Shown: piece by piece, positions 16,432-25,375 of the stretch
Layout: each line of letters opens with the position of its first letter
Numbering within the stretch: the first letter of the stretch is position 1
Source: Bacteroidota bacterium
GTDB taxonomy: Bacteria; Bacteroidota; Bacteroidia; Chitinophagales; LD1
Direction: 5' to 3'
Assembly (NCBI GenBank): GCA_947461105.1
Contig: CANHIG010000012.1
Location: 1-34,437, forward strand
Length of the DNA: 34,437 nucleotides
The notes under the pieces: model-generated
Seen by the model: the letters and a program-made list of their open reading frames with translations, nothing else
The model's database searches: none
Told to the model about the DNA's origin: nothing
Position numbers and translations under genes: made by a program

Positions 16432-16530
16432 TTTCGGAAAAAAAAGCAGAAAAAAACAAAAGCCCCTGCCCTTTTGTCGCGTGGCTGAATACGTTTCGGA
16501 AAAATTAGCAGATAATGTTCGGAAAAAACT
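16432..16530. repeat. Three TTCGGAAAAA boxes upstream of clpB
   Basis: tttcggaaaaaaagcaga (16432-16449) and tttcggaaaaattagcaga (16493-16511) are near-identical. A shorter copy, gttcggaaaaaactc, is at 16516-16530. They occupy the 166-base gap between clpB and the Skp-like gene, oriented so that clpB reads them as TTTTTCCGAA. They could be regulator sites or a decayed duplication, and I do not recognise the motif. Confidence 0.45.
16449..16476 (-). terminator. Weak intrinsic terminator after the Skp-like gene
   Basis: On the minus strand acaaaag pairs with cttttgt around the loop ggcagggg, followed by a run of T residues (16454-16449). The stem is seven pairs and mostly A-T, so it is weaker than the other terminators here. 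Its place just after the end of the five-gene minus-strand run supports it. Confidence 0.45.
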
Positions 16531-16542
16531 CGTAGGTATTTA

Positions 16543-17136
16543 TCAATCCTTTTTAAGTTTTGCATTCATACCATCAACTACTTCCTTTGTAATATCAAGA
16601 GTTTCATCTTTGTACAGAATAGAACCTCCTTTAGTGTATGAAAGTATATATGCAAAACGCTTATCACTGTTGTACTCTGTAAGGAAAGAGTCCAGCTTTT
16701 GAGTCAATTCATTGTTAAATTTAGTTTGCTCAGCTAAAAAAGATTCAGCCAACTGGTTCTTTTTATTTTCCAAATCATATTGTTTTCTCATAAGCTTTTC
16801 CTGAGCAGCTTCACCTTCTGACCTTGTCATGGTGGATGCTCTGTCCTGAAGTTCATACGCTTCTCTTTGCAATGTTTCGGCATCGCGCTGCAAAATACTC
16901 TCTATATTTTTTTGCCTTTTTTCCAGTTCGCCCTTTTTCTCTTTAAAAAAAATGTAGTTTGTTTCCAGCGAATCAATATTGACATAAGCAATAGAGGAAG
17001 ATGCTGCACCAGCAACTGCTGAAGAAGTCTTCCCTGCTTTGGCCGGACATGATTTACAACTGGTAAAATGCAAATAGAACAAAACACCTACAGCTATTGC
17101 CAATAAACCAGATATGATATAATTAAGATTTTTCAT
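16543..17136 (-). CDS. OmpH/Skp-family periplasmic chaperone-like protein
   Basis: This 197-residue protein begins with a hydrophobic segment (about 6-25), then an Ala/Ser-rich linker, then IAYVNIDSLETNY, the usual start of the OmpH/Skp domain in Bacteroidota. A long charged coiled coil (about 60-150) and a terminal beta segment with ILSYTKGGSILYKDETLDIT follow. Skp is a trimeric jellyfish-shaped chaperone that carries unfolded outer-membrane proteins across the periplasm. This version appears membrane-tethered, or is a lipoprotein if the Cys27 or Cys30 context were processed, which looks unlikely. It follows the giant exported protein by 56 bases, suggesting a link to envelope assembly. Confidence 0.82.
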   Translation of the reverse strand: MKNLNYIISGLLAIAVGVLFYLHFTSCKSCPAKAGKTSSAVAGAASSSIAYVNIDSLETNYIFFKEKKGELEKRQKNIESILQRDAETLQREAYELQDRASTMTRSEGEAAQEKLMRKQYDLENKKNQLAESFLAEQTKFNNELTQKLDSFLTEYNSDKRFAYILSYTKGGSILYKDETLDITKEVVDGMNAKLKKD

Positions 17137-17192
17137 TTTCTCTGTTTTAGATTTTAATATTTCGATTCAAGTTTAGTAATAAAAAGCAATTA

Positions 17193-20100
17193 TCATTCAG
17201 GTGGACCGTCATTTGATTTCGCTTTTTTATCTTTTTTAGTTTTGCCCAGAGTAACAGAATCATCCGAATTTGTATCAGGAGTCTGTGATTTTGGAGCCTC
17301 TTCAGTTTTTGGTGCTACCGGTTTAGACTGCTCTCCACCGGGAGTTTCCTTAGTAGGATTATCTTTTTTAGGCTCTATAGATTTATCTTCACCTTGTTTT
17401 GGTGCCACAGATGGTAGTTTCGCTTTAAGAGCGGCACTGTCCACTGGTACTTTCTTCTTAAGCGCATTTTTATCTTCAAGCAATACAGGATTTTTCTTCT
17501 CTTTCATCCTGTCTACAAATTCTTCCTTATTTAAAGAGGAGCCTATTGAATAGGAATAGAATTTGCCCTTGTCACCTTCTACTCTTCGCTTATCAGGAGA
17601 AACTGCAGCTATTGTCCTTCCAAAATCGTCATAGGATGAAACCATTCCGAGTATACCCGGCTTGTACTCGAAGAAGAACCATTCGCCTGAAGCAGTCTTT
17701 AAATAGATATTAAAATAATCTCCGGTAGAACGAGGTGCAAATTCAATATAGCCATCAAGTTTATGATGAATAGCTCTCTCTCCCACAAATGAAAGTCCAA
17801 TTTTTCCATAAGACCTGAATGTAAATTCATCAGGATCGTATACAAAGTTAACATCAGTAAATACTAAATAATGAAACAATGATTTAGTTCTTTTGAACGC
17901 TCCTGTAAGTTCATATTCCTTGAGCATTTTAGCATCATCTTTTTCATCTACCAAATGCTTCAAAACAGTTCTAAACTTAGCTGTTTCATAATTTATTTCA
18001 CTCAAATCCATGTTATCATTAAACATGTATGTTTCCAGCTTCTCTTCAACAGTTTTAGCAAATGTTCTTGCATCTAAACCAAATGTCAGATTAAATGCAA
18101 ATTCCTTTTGTGCCATATCCTGCTTAAATGTACCAACAGCGTCCATTTTCAAAGCTCCAAAATCAACAGCAAAACTGATTGGTCCTTCAGCAGTTACATT
18201 TCCTTTAGCATCATCCAATTTCATGATTGGCCCAATACCTAATTCACCTTTTACCCGTTGCTCCGTTCCAAAAGAATACTCCCCGGTCTTATTATTGTAT
18301 GCAACTGCTCCGATAGGTCTGATAAGAGCTTTATCATCAGAATTTTTCAAAGGCGCAAAAAACGATGTATAAGGTGCCGGAGTTTCGCTTGATTTATCAA
18401 TAAAGAGACCTACACCCAAAGCTCCATCATCAGAAGCTTTAACTATTGAATCATAGTGAATCAAAAATTTGTCAGGATTGATATCATCTACCATTGCAAA
18501 CTCAGACGTTGTAATTGCAGGATTTTTGAACAAGATTTTTGAAAACCCTTTAAAATACACATCAGTGTTTCGTCCAAATAGATTAGCCTGCCCAAAGTAT
18601 TTCATATTAGGATATAAATAGAAGTTATTATTAACATCAATATCCCCGCTTGCAACCAAACTATAGTCTGTTTTTTCCTTTTTCTTCATCCCTGTCACTT
18701 CCTTTTTACAGCTGATATCACTTAACGTAATAATTTGATTTGCATGCTCTGCACAACTGTATTTATAAATACCATTACCTCTGAGTTCCGCTTTGCTAAT
18801 AATTTCAAGATTACATTTTTCAATTTGATGTTTGCGAGAAGTAGTATCTACCCATATTGTTGCATTTTTCAATGGGTCCATTTTTGCTTCAGCACGTATC
18901 AAAACCCGATTACTATCTGGAATCACAAGTGCATCAGCTATTTGGATAAAAGAAATTTTTTCAATTTTCAGAATCGCTGTTTGCAAATCATAAGTTGCTC
19001 TTCTTGCCGGGAATTTCAAACCAAGCTGATCTGGTCTGGCAGATTCAAAATATTCATCTGCAACACCTTCGGGAACTCTGAAATCAAGAAATTTCTTATC
19101 CATATCCCACTTAAACTCTCTGATATTTGTCTTATACTGATTATAAGCAAAATCTGTAGGGTTGTTAGGTATATTCGATTTGAAGTCACCAATTCTATCT
19201 TTGAAATTTACATAAGCCTTTACATTAGGTGTTTGAAAAGTAACTTTATCTCCAAATTGTGATTTAATGTTCAATGATGCGGTATCAGCAAACATCTCCT
19301 CTGTTTTGAAAGTGATATCTTTTGAACTTAAGCGCGCTTCTGCCCAGTCAAAAGTACCGCTTCCTTTCAATCCTTTACTTGTAAGAACTAAATCACCTTT
19401 AAAAGATGTCATGTTATCATACATCGTAAATGGCTGATTAATCATTTTAATCACCATTGAATCTGATTTAGGTTTCCAAACCACATCATTTCCTGAACTG
19501 GCTACACTTGGAGTTTTGACACCATCAAATACTTTTGCAATAGTAAATGTGTCTGTAATAGCTTTCATAGAATCAGGAAGAAAAGTCATATCACTGGAAT
19601 TCATTGAAGCGGTATGATGCTGCATATTACCTTTAGCTGTAAGCCCCTTCATATTCAGCGTCAACTCTCCTTTATATTTACCATTGCCTTTATAGGTATC
19701 CAAATAATTTGGTGTATTGGAGACAAAACCCAATGAAAGATCGGGTTGAATTTTCAGATACTCAGGATAATCGGGGAAAATACCAGCTGATACAAGCTTT
19801 CCTTTCCAGTTAATTACTGAAGGGGTAAAATTATTGAGCGAATCCATTTTGAATGGTTCCAGTTCAAAGTAAAAGTCCTTTTTCTTGTAAGCCTTTCCAT
19901 AAATATTGGGATATTCATAAGTAGCATAGGACTTATCTTTGCTGATAAGCTTTGGATATTGTAATAGACGAGCTCTTCCTGATTTATTTATAGGCAAATC
20001 TACATCTAATCTTCCGTTTACACCTTCAATATTTGTCTTGAGTGTTACCAGTTCAGGATTACCATATTTATCTAACTTATCTCCATTTGGAATATTTATC

Positions 20101-21962
20101 CTTAATGAATCCACAATGTTAAGGTGCACTAAAAACGAGTCATACTTGAAATTGTAGTTGTTTCCAAAAAAATCTAACCTCCCTCCATAAATCATGCCGT
20201 TAAATTTCATATTCCGATTCTTCGCAATTTGCATGTAACCGTTTTTGGGATAAAACGTAACACTGGCTGTATCACTTATAGGCACCTGGCTTACTCCATT
20301 TAGTTCCATAGTATTTTTCGCAAGGTCGATATAATCTTGACCATCTTTTGAAACTGACTTCATGTGAATAATGTCATAATCTTTCTTTTTCCCATTTGAC
20401 AAAACATAATGAAACACTTTATCGCGAACTAAAACAGTACTAGTGGCTTCATCATAAACTATAAATCCTTCCTGAGCCAATTGATAGTATAATGTTTTCG
20501 CCTGATTCTCAGATAGATTTTTGCCTAATGCCTTTGCTAATTCAGCCGCATCTAATACTCTGCTTTGGCTCTTTTCAGTGGCGTTCTTAATTACAGCTAA
20601 TGGTTCATAAGATGCAGTACCTTGAATCATCCTGACTCTTTCCCTGTCAAAATAATTATTAGACTCTACATTGGGGCCAGTCACACCAACTCCCACTAAT
20701 GTTTTTAAAAGTATCTTAGAAGAGTCCAAATCCCATATAAGCGCATCTATATCAAACTCGCAATTATGATAAGTATCCACAAACTTTGATTTTGACATAG
20801 CTGCTTCACCTCTGATAAGCCTAAGCTCTCGTTTAGCTGCTTTATAAATCAAACTGAGTTCAGGATGGAAGATGGTATCCTTATTTACAAATAGAAGCAC
20901 TTGGGCTCTTAGTGCAGATAAGTCACCATCTTTTTTGATAGGCATTTCGGTGAAAAATGCTGTTGCAATTTTTGTGACCTTATCTTTTTGGTAAATATTA
21001 ATTGATGCTTTTTGATCTGCAGTTCCGTATCCGATAATCTTGTTCCCATGGAAATTGAAGCCCCCGGTAAATTCAACATATGGAACAACTTCCTTAATAT
21101 TGATAGTCAATTCTTTTGAGTCAAATCTTGGATATGTACTACTTGCAGAATCGCCTTGACCCAACTTATCGCTATATTTACCAAGTAAAGGTGCTTTGAA
21201 AAAATCTTTATGAATAAACTCTACAGAATCAATTGAAAACATGAAGCTATTAAACTTCAGCGTATAGTCTTTTTTGAAAGTAGCATAAACTCTCTCTCTT
21301 GCAATATTTGCCTTAGTCCAGTATAACAAGGCATTTTTCCCTTGCCATTCATTTTCCAAAGGGTAATAATCTCCTGAAGTATTAAGGATTTCCATAGAAT
21401 CAAGATGAGAATAACACACAAGTCGAGTAGAAGGAAATGAAACTTTCAAAACCCCATTTACATTACTCAAAGAAAATGATCGTGTGTCAACTTTCCATTT
21501 TTTAGAGTTAGTCGAATTCAGAGAGCCATCTTCGAAATAAGCTTGAGTAAACTCAACAAATTTCAAGAAATCCTTATTGTCCCCTTTCTTTTTGGAAGAT
21601 ACTGAGGAAACTGCAACATCATTCCATTCATTAAATTTTCCGGGATCTCCTTTTGCTTTTACATAAGCATTAACAGACGCTATATAGTTATAAAAATATG
21701 GGAAAGATGACATCGTTCTCGATAGCATAAAATTAGATACTTCAACAACCTTGGCAAACTCATTGGGTTCAATCTGGTTCTTCTTTACAATAGTTTGAAA
21801 TTCATTAAATACTTCAATACACTTATCTAGTTTTTGAGCATTCATATATTCCTCCAATGCCTTCATGTACTTTTCCTTCTCTGTCGGAAAGGCAGTTACG
21901 AGTTGTGCTTTCACATTGGCTGTTGTGAGGAATACAATTGCAATTAATACTATCTTCTTCAT
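17193..21962 (-). CDS. Very large exported protein of unknown function (1589 aa)
   Basis: I do not recognise a named family. Residues 1-19 are a Sec signal peptide ending VKA-Q, so the mature protein is periplasmic, outer-membrane or secreted. After a short helical region (about 25-130), most of the protein alternates hydrophobic and polar residues with frequent Gly, Asn and Asp, as in long beta-rich folds. Two stretches are related: about residues 759-800 (GELTLNMKGLTAKG...SSDMTF) and 850-890 (GDLVLTSKGLKGSG...SKDITF). Residues 1495-1589 are a Lys/Pro/Glu-rich, probably disordered tail. There is no T9SS sorting domain and no obvious terminal beta-signal. It lies 18 bases after prmA and before the Skp-like gene. 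An envelope-assembly or lipid-handling scaffold role is only a guess. Confidence 0.85.
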   Translation of the reverse strand: MKKIVLIAIVFLTTANVKAQLVTAFPTEKEKYMKALEEYMNAQKLDKCIEVFNEFQTIVKKNQIEPNEFAKVVEVSNFMLSRTMSSFPYFYNYIASVNAYVKAKGDPGKFNEWNDVAVSSVSSKKKGDNKDFLKFVEFTQAYFEDGSLNSTNSKKWKVDTRSFSLSNVNGVLKVSFPSTRLVCYSHLDSMEILNTSGDYYPLENEWQGKNALLYWTKANIARERVYATFKKDYTLKFNSFMFSIDSVEFIHKDFFKAPLLGKYSDKLGQGDSASSTYPRFDSKELTINIKEVVPYVEFTGGFNFHGNKIIGYGTADQKASINIYQKDKVTKIATAFFTEMPIKKDGDLSALRAQVLLFVNKDTIFHPELSLIYKAAKRELRLIRGEAAMSKSKFVDTYHNCEFDIDALIWDLDSSKILLKTLVGVGVTGPNVESNNYFDRERVRMIQGTASYEPLAVIKNATEKSQSRVLDAAELAKALGKNLSENQAKTLYYQLAQEGFIVYDEATSTVLVRDKVFHYVLSNGKKKDYDIIHMKSVSKDGQDYIDLAKNTMELNGVSQVPISDTASVTFYPKNGYMQIAKNRNMKFNGMIYGGRLDFFGNNYNFKYDSFLVHLNIVDSLRINIPNGDKLDKYGNPELVTLKTNIEGVNGRLDVDLPINKSGRARLLQYPKLISKDKSYATYEYPNIYGKAYKKKDFYFELEPFKMDSLNNFTPSVINWKGKLVSAGIFPDYPEYLKIQPDLSLGFVSNTPNYLDTYKGNGKYKGELTLNMKGLTAKGNMQHHTASMNSSDMTFLPDSMKAITDTFTIAKVFDGVKTPSVASSGNDVVWKPKSDSMVIKMINQPFTMYDNMTSFKGDLVLTSKGLKGSGTFDWAEARLSSKDITFKTEEMFADTASLNIKSQFGDKVTFQTPNVKAYVNFKDRIGDFKSNIPNNPTDFAYNQYKTNIREFKWDMDKKFLDFRVPEGVADEYFESARPDQLGLKFPARRATYDLQTAILKIEKISFIQIADALVIPDSNRVLIRAEAKMDPLKNATIWVDTTSRKHQIEKCNLEIISKAELRGNGIYKYSCAEHANQIITLSDISCKKEVTGMKKKEKTDYSLVASGDIDVNNNFYLYPNMKYFGQANLFGRNTDVYFKGFSKILFKNPAITTSEFAMVDDINPDKFLIHYDSIVKASDDGALGVGLFIDKSSETPAPYTSFFAPLKNSDDKALIRPIGAVAYNNKTGEYSFGTEQRVKGELGIGPIMKLDDAKGNVTAEGPISFAVDFGALKMDAVGTFKQDMAQKEFAFNLTFGLDARTFAKTVEEKLETYMFNDNMDLSEINYETAKFRTVLKHLVDEKDDAKMLKEYELTGAFKRTKSLFHYLVFTDVNFVYDPDEFTFRSYGKIGLSFVGERAIHHKLDGYIEFAPRSTGDYFNIYLKTASGEWFFFEYKPGILGMVSSYDDFGRTIAAVSPDKRRVEGDKGKFYSYSIGSSLNKEEFVDRMKEKKNPVLLEDKNALKKKVPVDSAALKAKLPSVAPKQGEDKSIEPKKDNPTKETPGGEQSKPVAPKTEEAPKSQTPDTNSDDSVTLGKTKKDKKAKSNDGPPE

Positions 21963-21980
21963 TGATACTATATTTAAAAG

Positions 21981-22793
21981 TTATTTCTGTAGTTCAATCA
22001 AAATCCACCCATTCAACTTGTTGGTCTTAATGTGTTTCATTCCTTGATCTGTTTTTTTGATTACCTGCTCATCATCCTCCAATAAGCCACTGAGCAACAA
22101 AACGCCTCCAGGCTTAACAAGATTGCACCAATTTGCCAGATTTTGGGATATAATGTGAAGATTGATATTTGCTAACACAACAGCAAATTGCTCTTTCCCT
22201 TCAAAATCTGCATCACCCAAAATTGGATTCGCATTTTGAATGTTATTCAGCGAACAATTTTCTATGCAATTTTCAAAAGCCCATTCTTCATTGTCAATAG
22301 CATCAATTTTTGACGCTCCTAACATAGAAGCATAAATAGAAAGTATTCCAGTTCCCGATCCAATATCCAAAACAGTTTTTCCTTTAAAATCCATTTGACT
22401 CATAGCTCTTATCATTAACTCAGTAGTGGCATGATGCCCTGTGCCAAACGACATTTTAGGGTCAATTATTATTTCATATTTCTGAGTTGATTTGGGATGA
22501 AAGGACGCCCTTATACACAAATCATTAATAATTACAGGCTCAAAAGAGCTTTCCCAAACACTATTCCAATTTGTGTCAGGCAACTCCAGATAATCATATT
22601 TAATAAAGTCAAGTTGATGCTGTTGCAAGATATTATCCACCTCAGTTTTATTTAAAACAGACGCGTTAACATATCCAATCAAATTATCAGACTCTTCCAA
22701 AAATCCATTAAAGTCGTAACCCTGCAAAACAGCTACCAAGAGATTGCGTTCTAATTTATCGCTCGTAAAAAATTTATATTGTGAATACATCAA
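21981..22793 (-). CDS. prmA: Ribosomal protein L11 methyltransferase
   Basis: This class I SAM-dependent methyltransferase trimethylates ribosomal protein L11. The 270 residues comprise an N-terminal substrate-recognition domain (about 1-95) and a Rossmann-like catalytic domain. DPKMSFGTGHHATTELMI (111-128) is the PrmA-specific segment, VLDIGSGTGILSIYA (141-155) is SAM motif I, and VVLANINLHI carries the post-II motif. It is slightly shorter than the E. coli protein. It lies six bases after tpiA and 18 before the giant gene, so it is an internal gene of the run. The link to its neighbours is probably operon packing. Confidence 0.93.
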   Translation of the reverse strand: MMYSQYKFFTSDKLERNLLVAVLQGYDFNGFLEESDNLIGYVNASVLNKTEVDNILQQHQLDFIKYDYLELPDTNWNSVWESSFEPVIINDLCIRASFHPKSTQKYEIIIDPKMSFGTGHHATTELMIRAMSQMDFKGKTVLDIGSGTGILSIYASMLGASKIDAIDNEEWAFENCIENCSLNNIQNANPILGDADFEGKEQFAVVLANINLHIISQNLANWCNLVKPGGVLLLSGLLEDDEQVIKKTDQGMKHIKTNKLNGWILIELQK

Positions 22794-22799
22794 CAGTTT

Positions 22800-23567
22800 T
22801 TAAATAATATCCATCATAATTTTGAAAAAATCTTCTGCAACAAGCGAAGCCCCTCCTACTAATGCTCCATCAATATTCTGCTGAGAAAAAAGAGAATTTG
22901 CTGTTTTAGGATTTACACTACCTCCGTATAAAATACTAATTGCTTCTGCTGTCTCCGGAGAATATTTTTGCTCCACTTTGGTTCTTATAAAACGATGCAT
23001 TTCCTCCGCCTGCTCAGGAGTAGCTGTTTGTCCGGTACCTATAGCCCAAATTGGTTCATAAGCAATAATTACATTTTTTATCTGCGCTTCCTCCAAATGA
23101 AACAAACTCTCATCTAACTGCCTCAGCACAAAATCCATTTCGGTGTTATTCTCCCTCACATCCAATGGTTCTCCGCAACAAAATATCGGACTAATTTGAT
23201 TGGCAATAGCCAAATTAATTTTACTCTTAAGCATCTCATTGCTCTCATGAAAAAGTAATCGTCTTTCACTATGTCCAATGATGGCATATTTAATTTCAGC
23301 AGATGCAAGCATAGCTGCTGACACCTCTCCTGTAAAAGCGCCTTTTTCTTTATCTGAAATATTTTGAGCAGCTAACACAAACACACTTCGGTCACTTATT
23401 TCTTTGAGCGAAAGAAGGTGTAAAAAAGAAGGAGCCAAAATAAATGTGGTATCAGAGTAGTAAATAGTATTAGAACTCAATAGTTTTTGCAAGTCTTCTG
23501 CCAACTTTAATCCTTCCTTAACAGTAAGGTTCATTTTCCAGTTACCCGCTACAATCCGCTGTCTCAT
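22800..23567 (-). CDS. tpiA: Triosephosphate isomerase
   Basis: This glycolytic TIM-barrel enzyme interconverts dihydroxyacetone phosphate and glyceraldehyde 3-phosphate. It has 255 residues, the normal length. All catalytic residues are visible: Lys11 in NWKMN, His99 in IIGHSERR and Glu171 in AYEPIWAIGTGQ. The phosphate-binding ILYGGSVNP is near residue 213. Its ATG overlaps the stop of the upstream GlmU-like gene in an ATGA arrangement, indicating translational coupling. Confidence 0.97.
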   Translation of the reverse strand: MRQRIVAGNWKMNLTVKEGLKLAEDLQKLLSSNTIYYSDTTFILAPSFLHLLSLKEISDRSVFVLAAQNISDKEKGAFTGEVSAAMLASAEIKYAIIGHSERRLLFHESNEMLKSKINLAIANQISPIFCCGEPLDVRENNTEMDFVLRQLDESLFHLEEAQIKNVIIAYEPIWAIGTGQTATPEQAEEMHRFIRTKVEQKYSPETAEAISILYGGSVNPKTANSLFSQQNIDGALVGGASLVAEDFFKIMMDII

Positions 23568-24784
23568 AAAGTATTTTTTTTTGCAAGCTGCTCACGGTAT
23601 TTTTGATCGCGATGATATATTTCCTGCAATACACTTTTCTCAGCTTCTGAGAGAATTAAACTACGTCTCTCCATCACACGTTCTGCTACTTCAATTGCTT
23701 TTTCAAAATTGAATGTACGTAACCATGCTGTACCTCCCCAAGAAAAAGAAGGAATAAATTTAGGAGGAAAATCTCCTCCGAAAATATTTGCAGAAACTCC
23801 GACTACTGTTCCTGTATTAAACATAGTATTAATTCCGCATTTGGCATGATCCGCCATAATCAATCCATGAAACTGCAAGCCTGTATCTTCACTTTTTGAG
23901 CTGGTATAACTCCAAACATCAACATTCGAATAATTATTTTTAAGGTTAGAGTTATTTGTATCTGCGCCAAGATTACACCACTCGCCAATTACTGAATTGC
24001 CTATAAAACCATCATGTGCTTTGTTGCTATAACCAAAGAATACAGAATTATTCACCTCCCCGCCTACTTTACAATGAGGGCCAATTGTAGTTGCTCCATA
24101 AATCTTAGTACTCATTTTCAATGTTGCGTGTTCGCAGAGCGCAAACGGCCCACGAATAGCACAATTCTCCATAATTTCAGCATCCTTGCCAATAAAAACA
24201 TAGCCGCTTTTAGTATTAATCACAGAAGCTTCCACAACTGCGCCCTCCTCAATAAATAACTTTTCTCTAGGTCCAATAAGCCTATTGGAGTCCGATAAAT
24301 CTGAGCTTGTCTTTCCTGAAGTGATAAGATGAAAATCATCTTCAATAGCAGAAGCATTGTAGCTAAATATATCAGCTGCTTTATCAATAATTAAAAGCGA
24401 ATCTTCGAAGTTAATTTTATTGAATCCTGAAATTATTAACTCAAGATTTTCAAAATTAATTTGAGGTTTAAGCGTCCTGAATGCAAGTAATTTGTCATTA
24501 TGAAAAAGCGCTTCTTCATGCTTCAAAGCATTTATTGCAGCTATAAAAGACTCTGTCGGCAACACAGCTGCAAATGCGAAAATACGCTCTGAAACAGAAT
24601 CTGTATAGTTATAGACACTTTGCAAATAAGACTCAGTGAGCACCTGAGGTTTTTCACCTAATCGGTGTTCCCATTTCTCTGCAATGGTAAGGATACCCAC
24701 CCTAAAACCCGCCACTGAGCGTGTATATGAAAGCGGCAACAATCCCTTGCGAGAAGCGAGCGTGTCAAACAAAACAATTCCCAC
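23564..24784 (-). CDS. GlmU-like sugar nucleotidyltransferase / acyltransferase, Bacteroidota type
   Basis: This is the alternative GlmU-family protein found in Bacteroidota, predicted to make UDP-N-acetylglucosamine or a related activated sugar for wall and glycan synthesis. The 406 residues have an N-terminal nucleotidyltransferase-like domain starting IVLFDTLASRKGLLPLSYTR and VGILTIAEKW. A left-handed beta-helix of hexapeptide repeats follows (about 170-350: VFIGKDAEIME, IYGATTIGPHCKVGGEVNN, VIGEWCNLGADTNNSNLKNN). The start is GTG at 24784; no in-frame ATG lies upstream before a TAG stop, and GIVLFD matches the family start. It is first in the run with tpiA and prmA. Confidence 0.85.
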   Translation of the reverse strand: MGIVLFDTLASRKGLLPLSYTRSVAGFRVGILTIAEKWEHRLGEKPQVLTESYLQSVYNYTDSVSERIFAFAAVLPTESFIAAINALKHEEALFHNDKLLAFRTLKPQINFENLELIISGFNKINFEDSLLIIDKAADIFSYNASAIEDDFHLITSGKTSSDLSDSNRLIGPREKLFIEEGAVVEASVINTKSGYVFIGKDAEIMENCAIRGPFALCEHATLKMSTKIYGATTIGPHCKVGGEVNNSVFFGYSNKAHDGFIGNSVIGEWCNLGADTNNSNLKNNYSNVDVWSYTSSKSEDTGLQFHGLIMADHAKCGINTMFNTGTVVGVSANIFGGDFPPKFIPSFSWGGTAWLRTFNFEKAIEVAERVMERRSLILSEAEKSVLQEIYHRDQKYREQLAKKNTL

Positions 24785-24886
24785 TAATTCACTTTTGCTC
24801 TAATGTAGAAAAATATTTTAAATGTGATAAAGTAAGGTGTGAACAACAGTAGATATTACAATTACTTAATAAAAATTGAAAGTGTA

Positions 24887-25282
24887 CTATCTGGATATTA
24901 AAAGTTGAGTAGCAAAACTTTTGTTGCAGATTTCAAAACTCAATACATATAAACCATTTTCTAACGAACTATCAATCACAAAAGTACGATGATGATATCC
25001 TTCTTCATCCATCCCTCTTATCATCATTATTCGCTCTCGACCTACATTATCATACAGACTCGAATAGATACAAGCTGTATCAGCTAATTGATAATCTACA
25101 ATAAAGAAATCTGATGCCGGATTTGGATAGCGCTAAAAATGTATCCCATCTCTAAGATTAGTTACTGAATCGCAAAAAGGAATGTGAGGTTTTGACTCAT
25201 CTCCTTTACCCTTTTTACAAGATGAGTATAAAGTTGTAAAGATTATAAGAAGTAAAAACAATTTTGGGATGACCAAGCGCAT
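24887..25282 (-). pseudogene. Broken lipoprotein gene with T9SS-type sorting tail, interrupted by TAG
   Basis: From the ATG at 25282 the minus strand encodes 49 residues: a lipoprotein signal MRLVIPKLFLLLIIF...LYSSC with Cys20, then a short Lys/Asp-rich stretch and FCDSVTNLRDGIHF. A TAG at 25135-25133 follows. The same frame then continues for 81 residues to a TAG at 24889-24887: RYPNPASDFFIVDY..., SSLYDNVGRE, SSLENGLYVLSFEI and FATQLLISR. That part fits the pattern of a type IX secretion C-terminal sorting domain (YPNP, LYDNVG, NGLYVL, terminal basic strand). One base change (TAG for CAG) would restore a 131-residue protein. Either the gene is dead or only the small lipoprotein is made. A lipobox together with a sorting-like tail is unusual. 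Confidence 0.6.
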
Positions 25283-25375
25283 TAAACAAAACTAAAGAAA
25301 TTGGACGAATCGATTTTTCATATTTTACAAATTAATACTCTAATCCTTTTCCTATCTTGCGCTAAACAATGTATC

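Noticed and set aside
18735-19262. 175-codon plus-strand ORF inside the giant gene
   Set aside because: Shadow frame with Ile/Phe/Cys-rich translation, without support from context.
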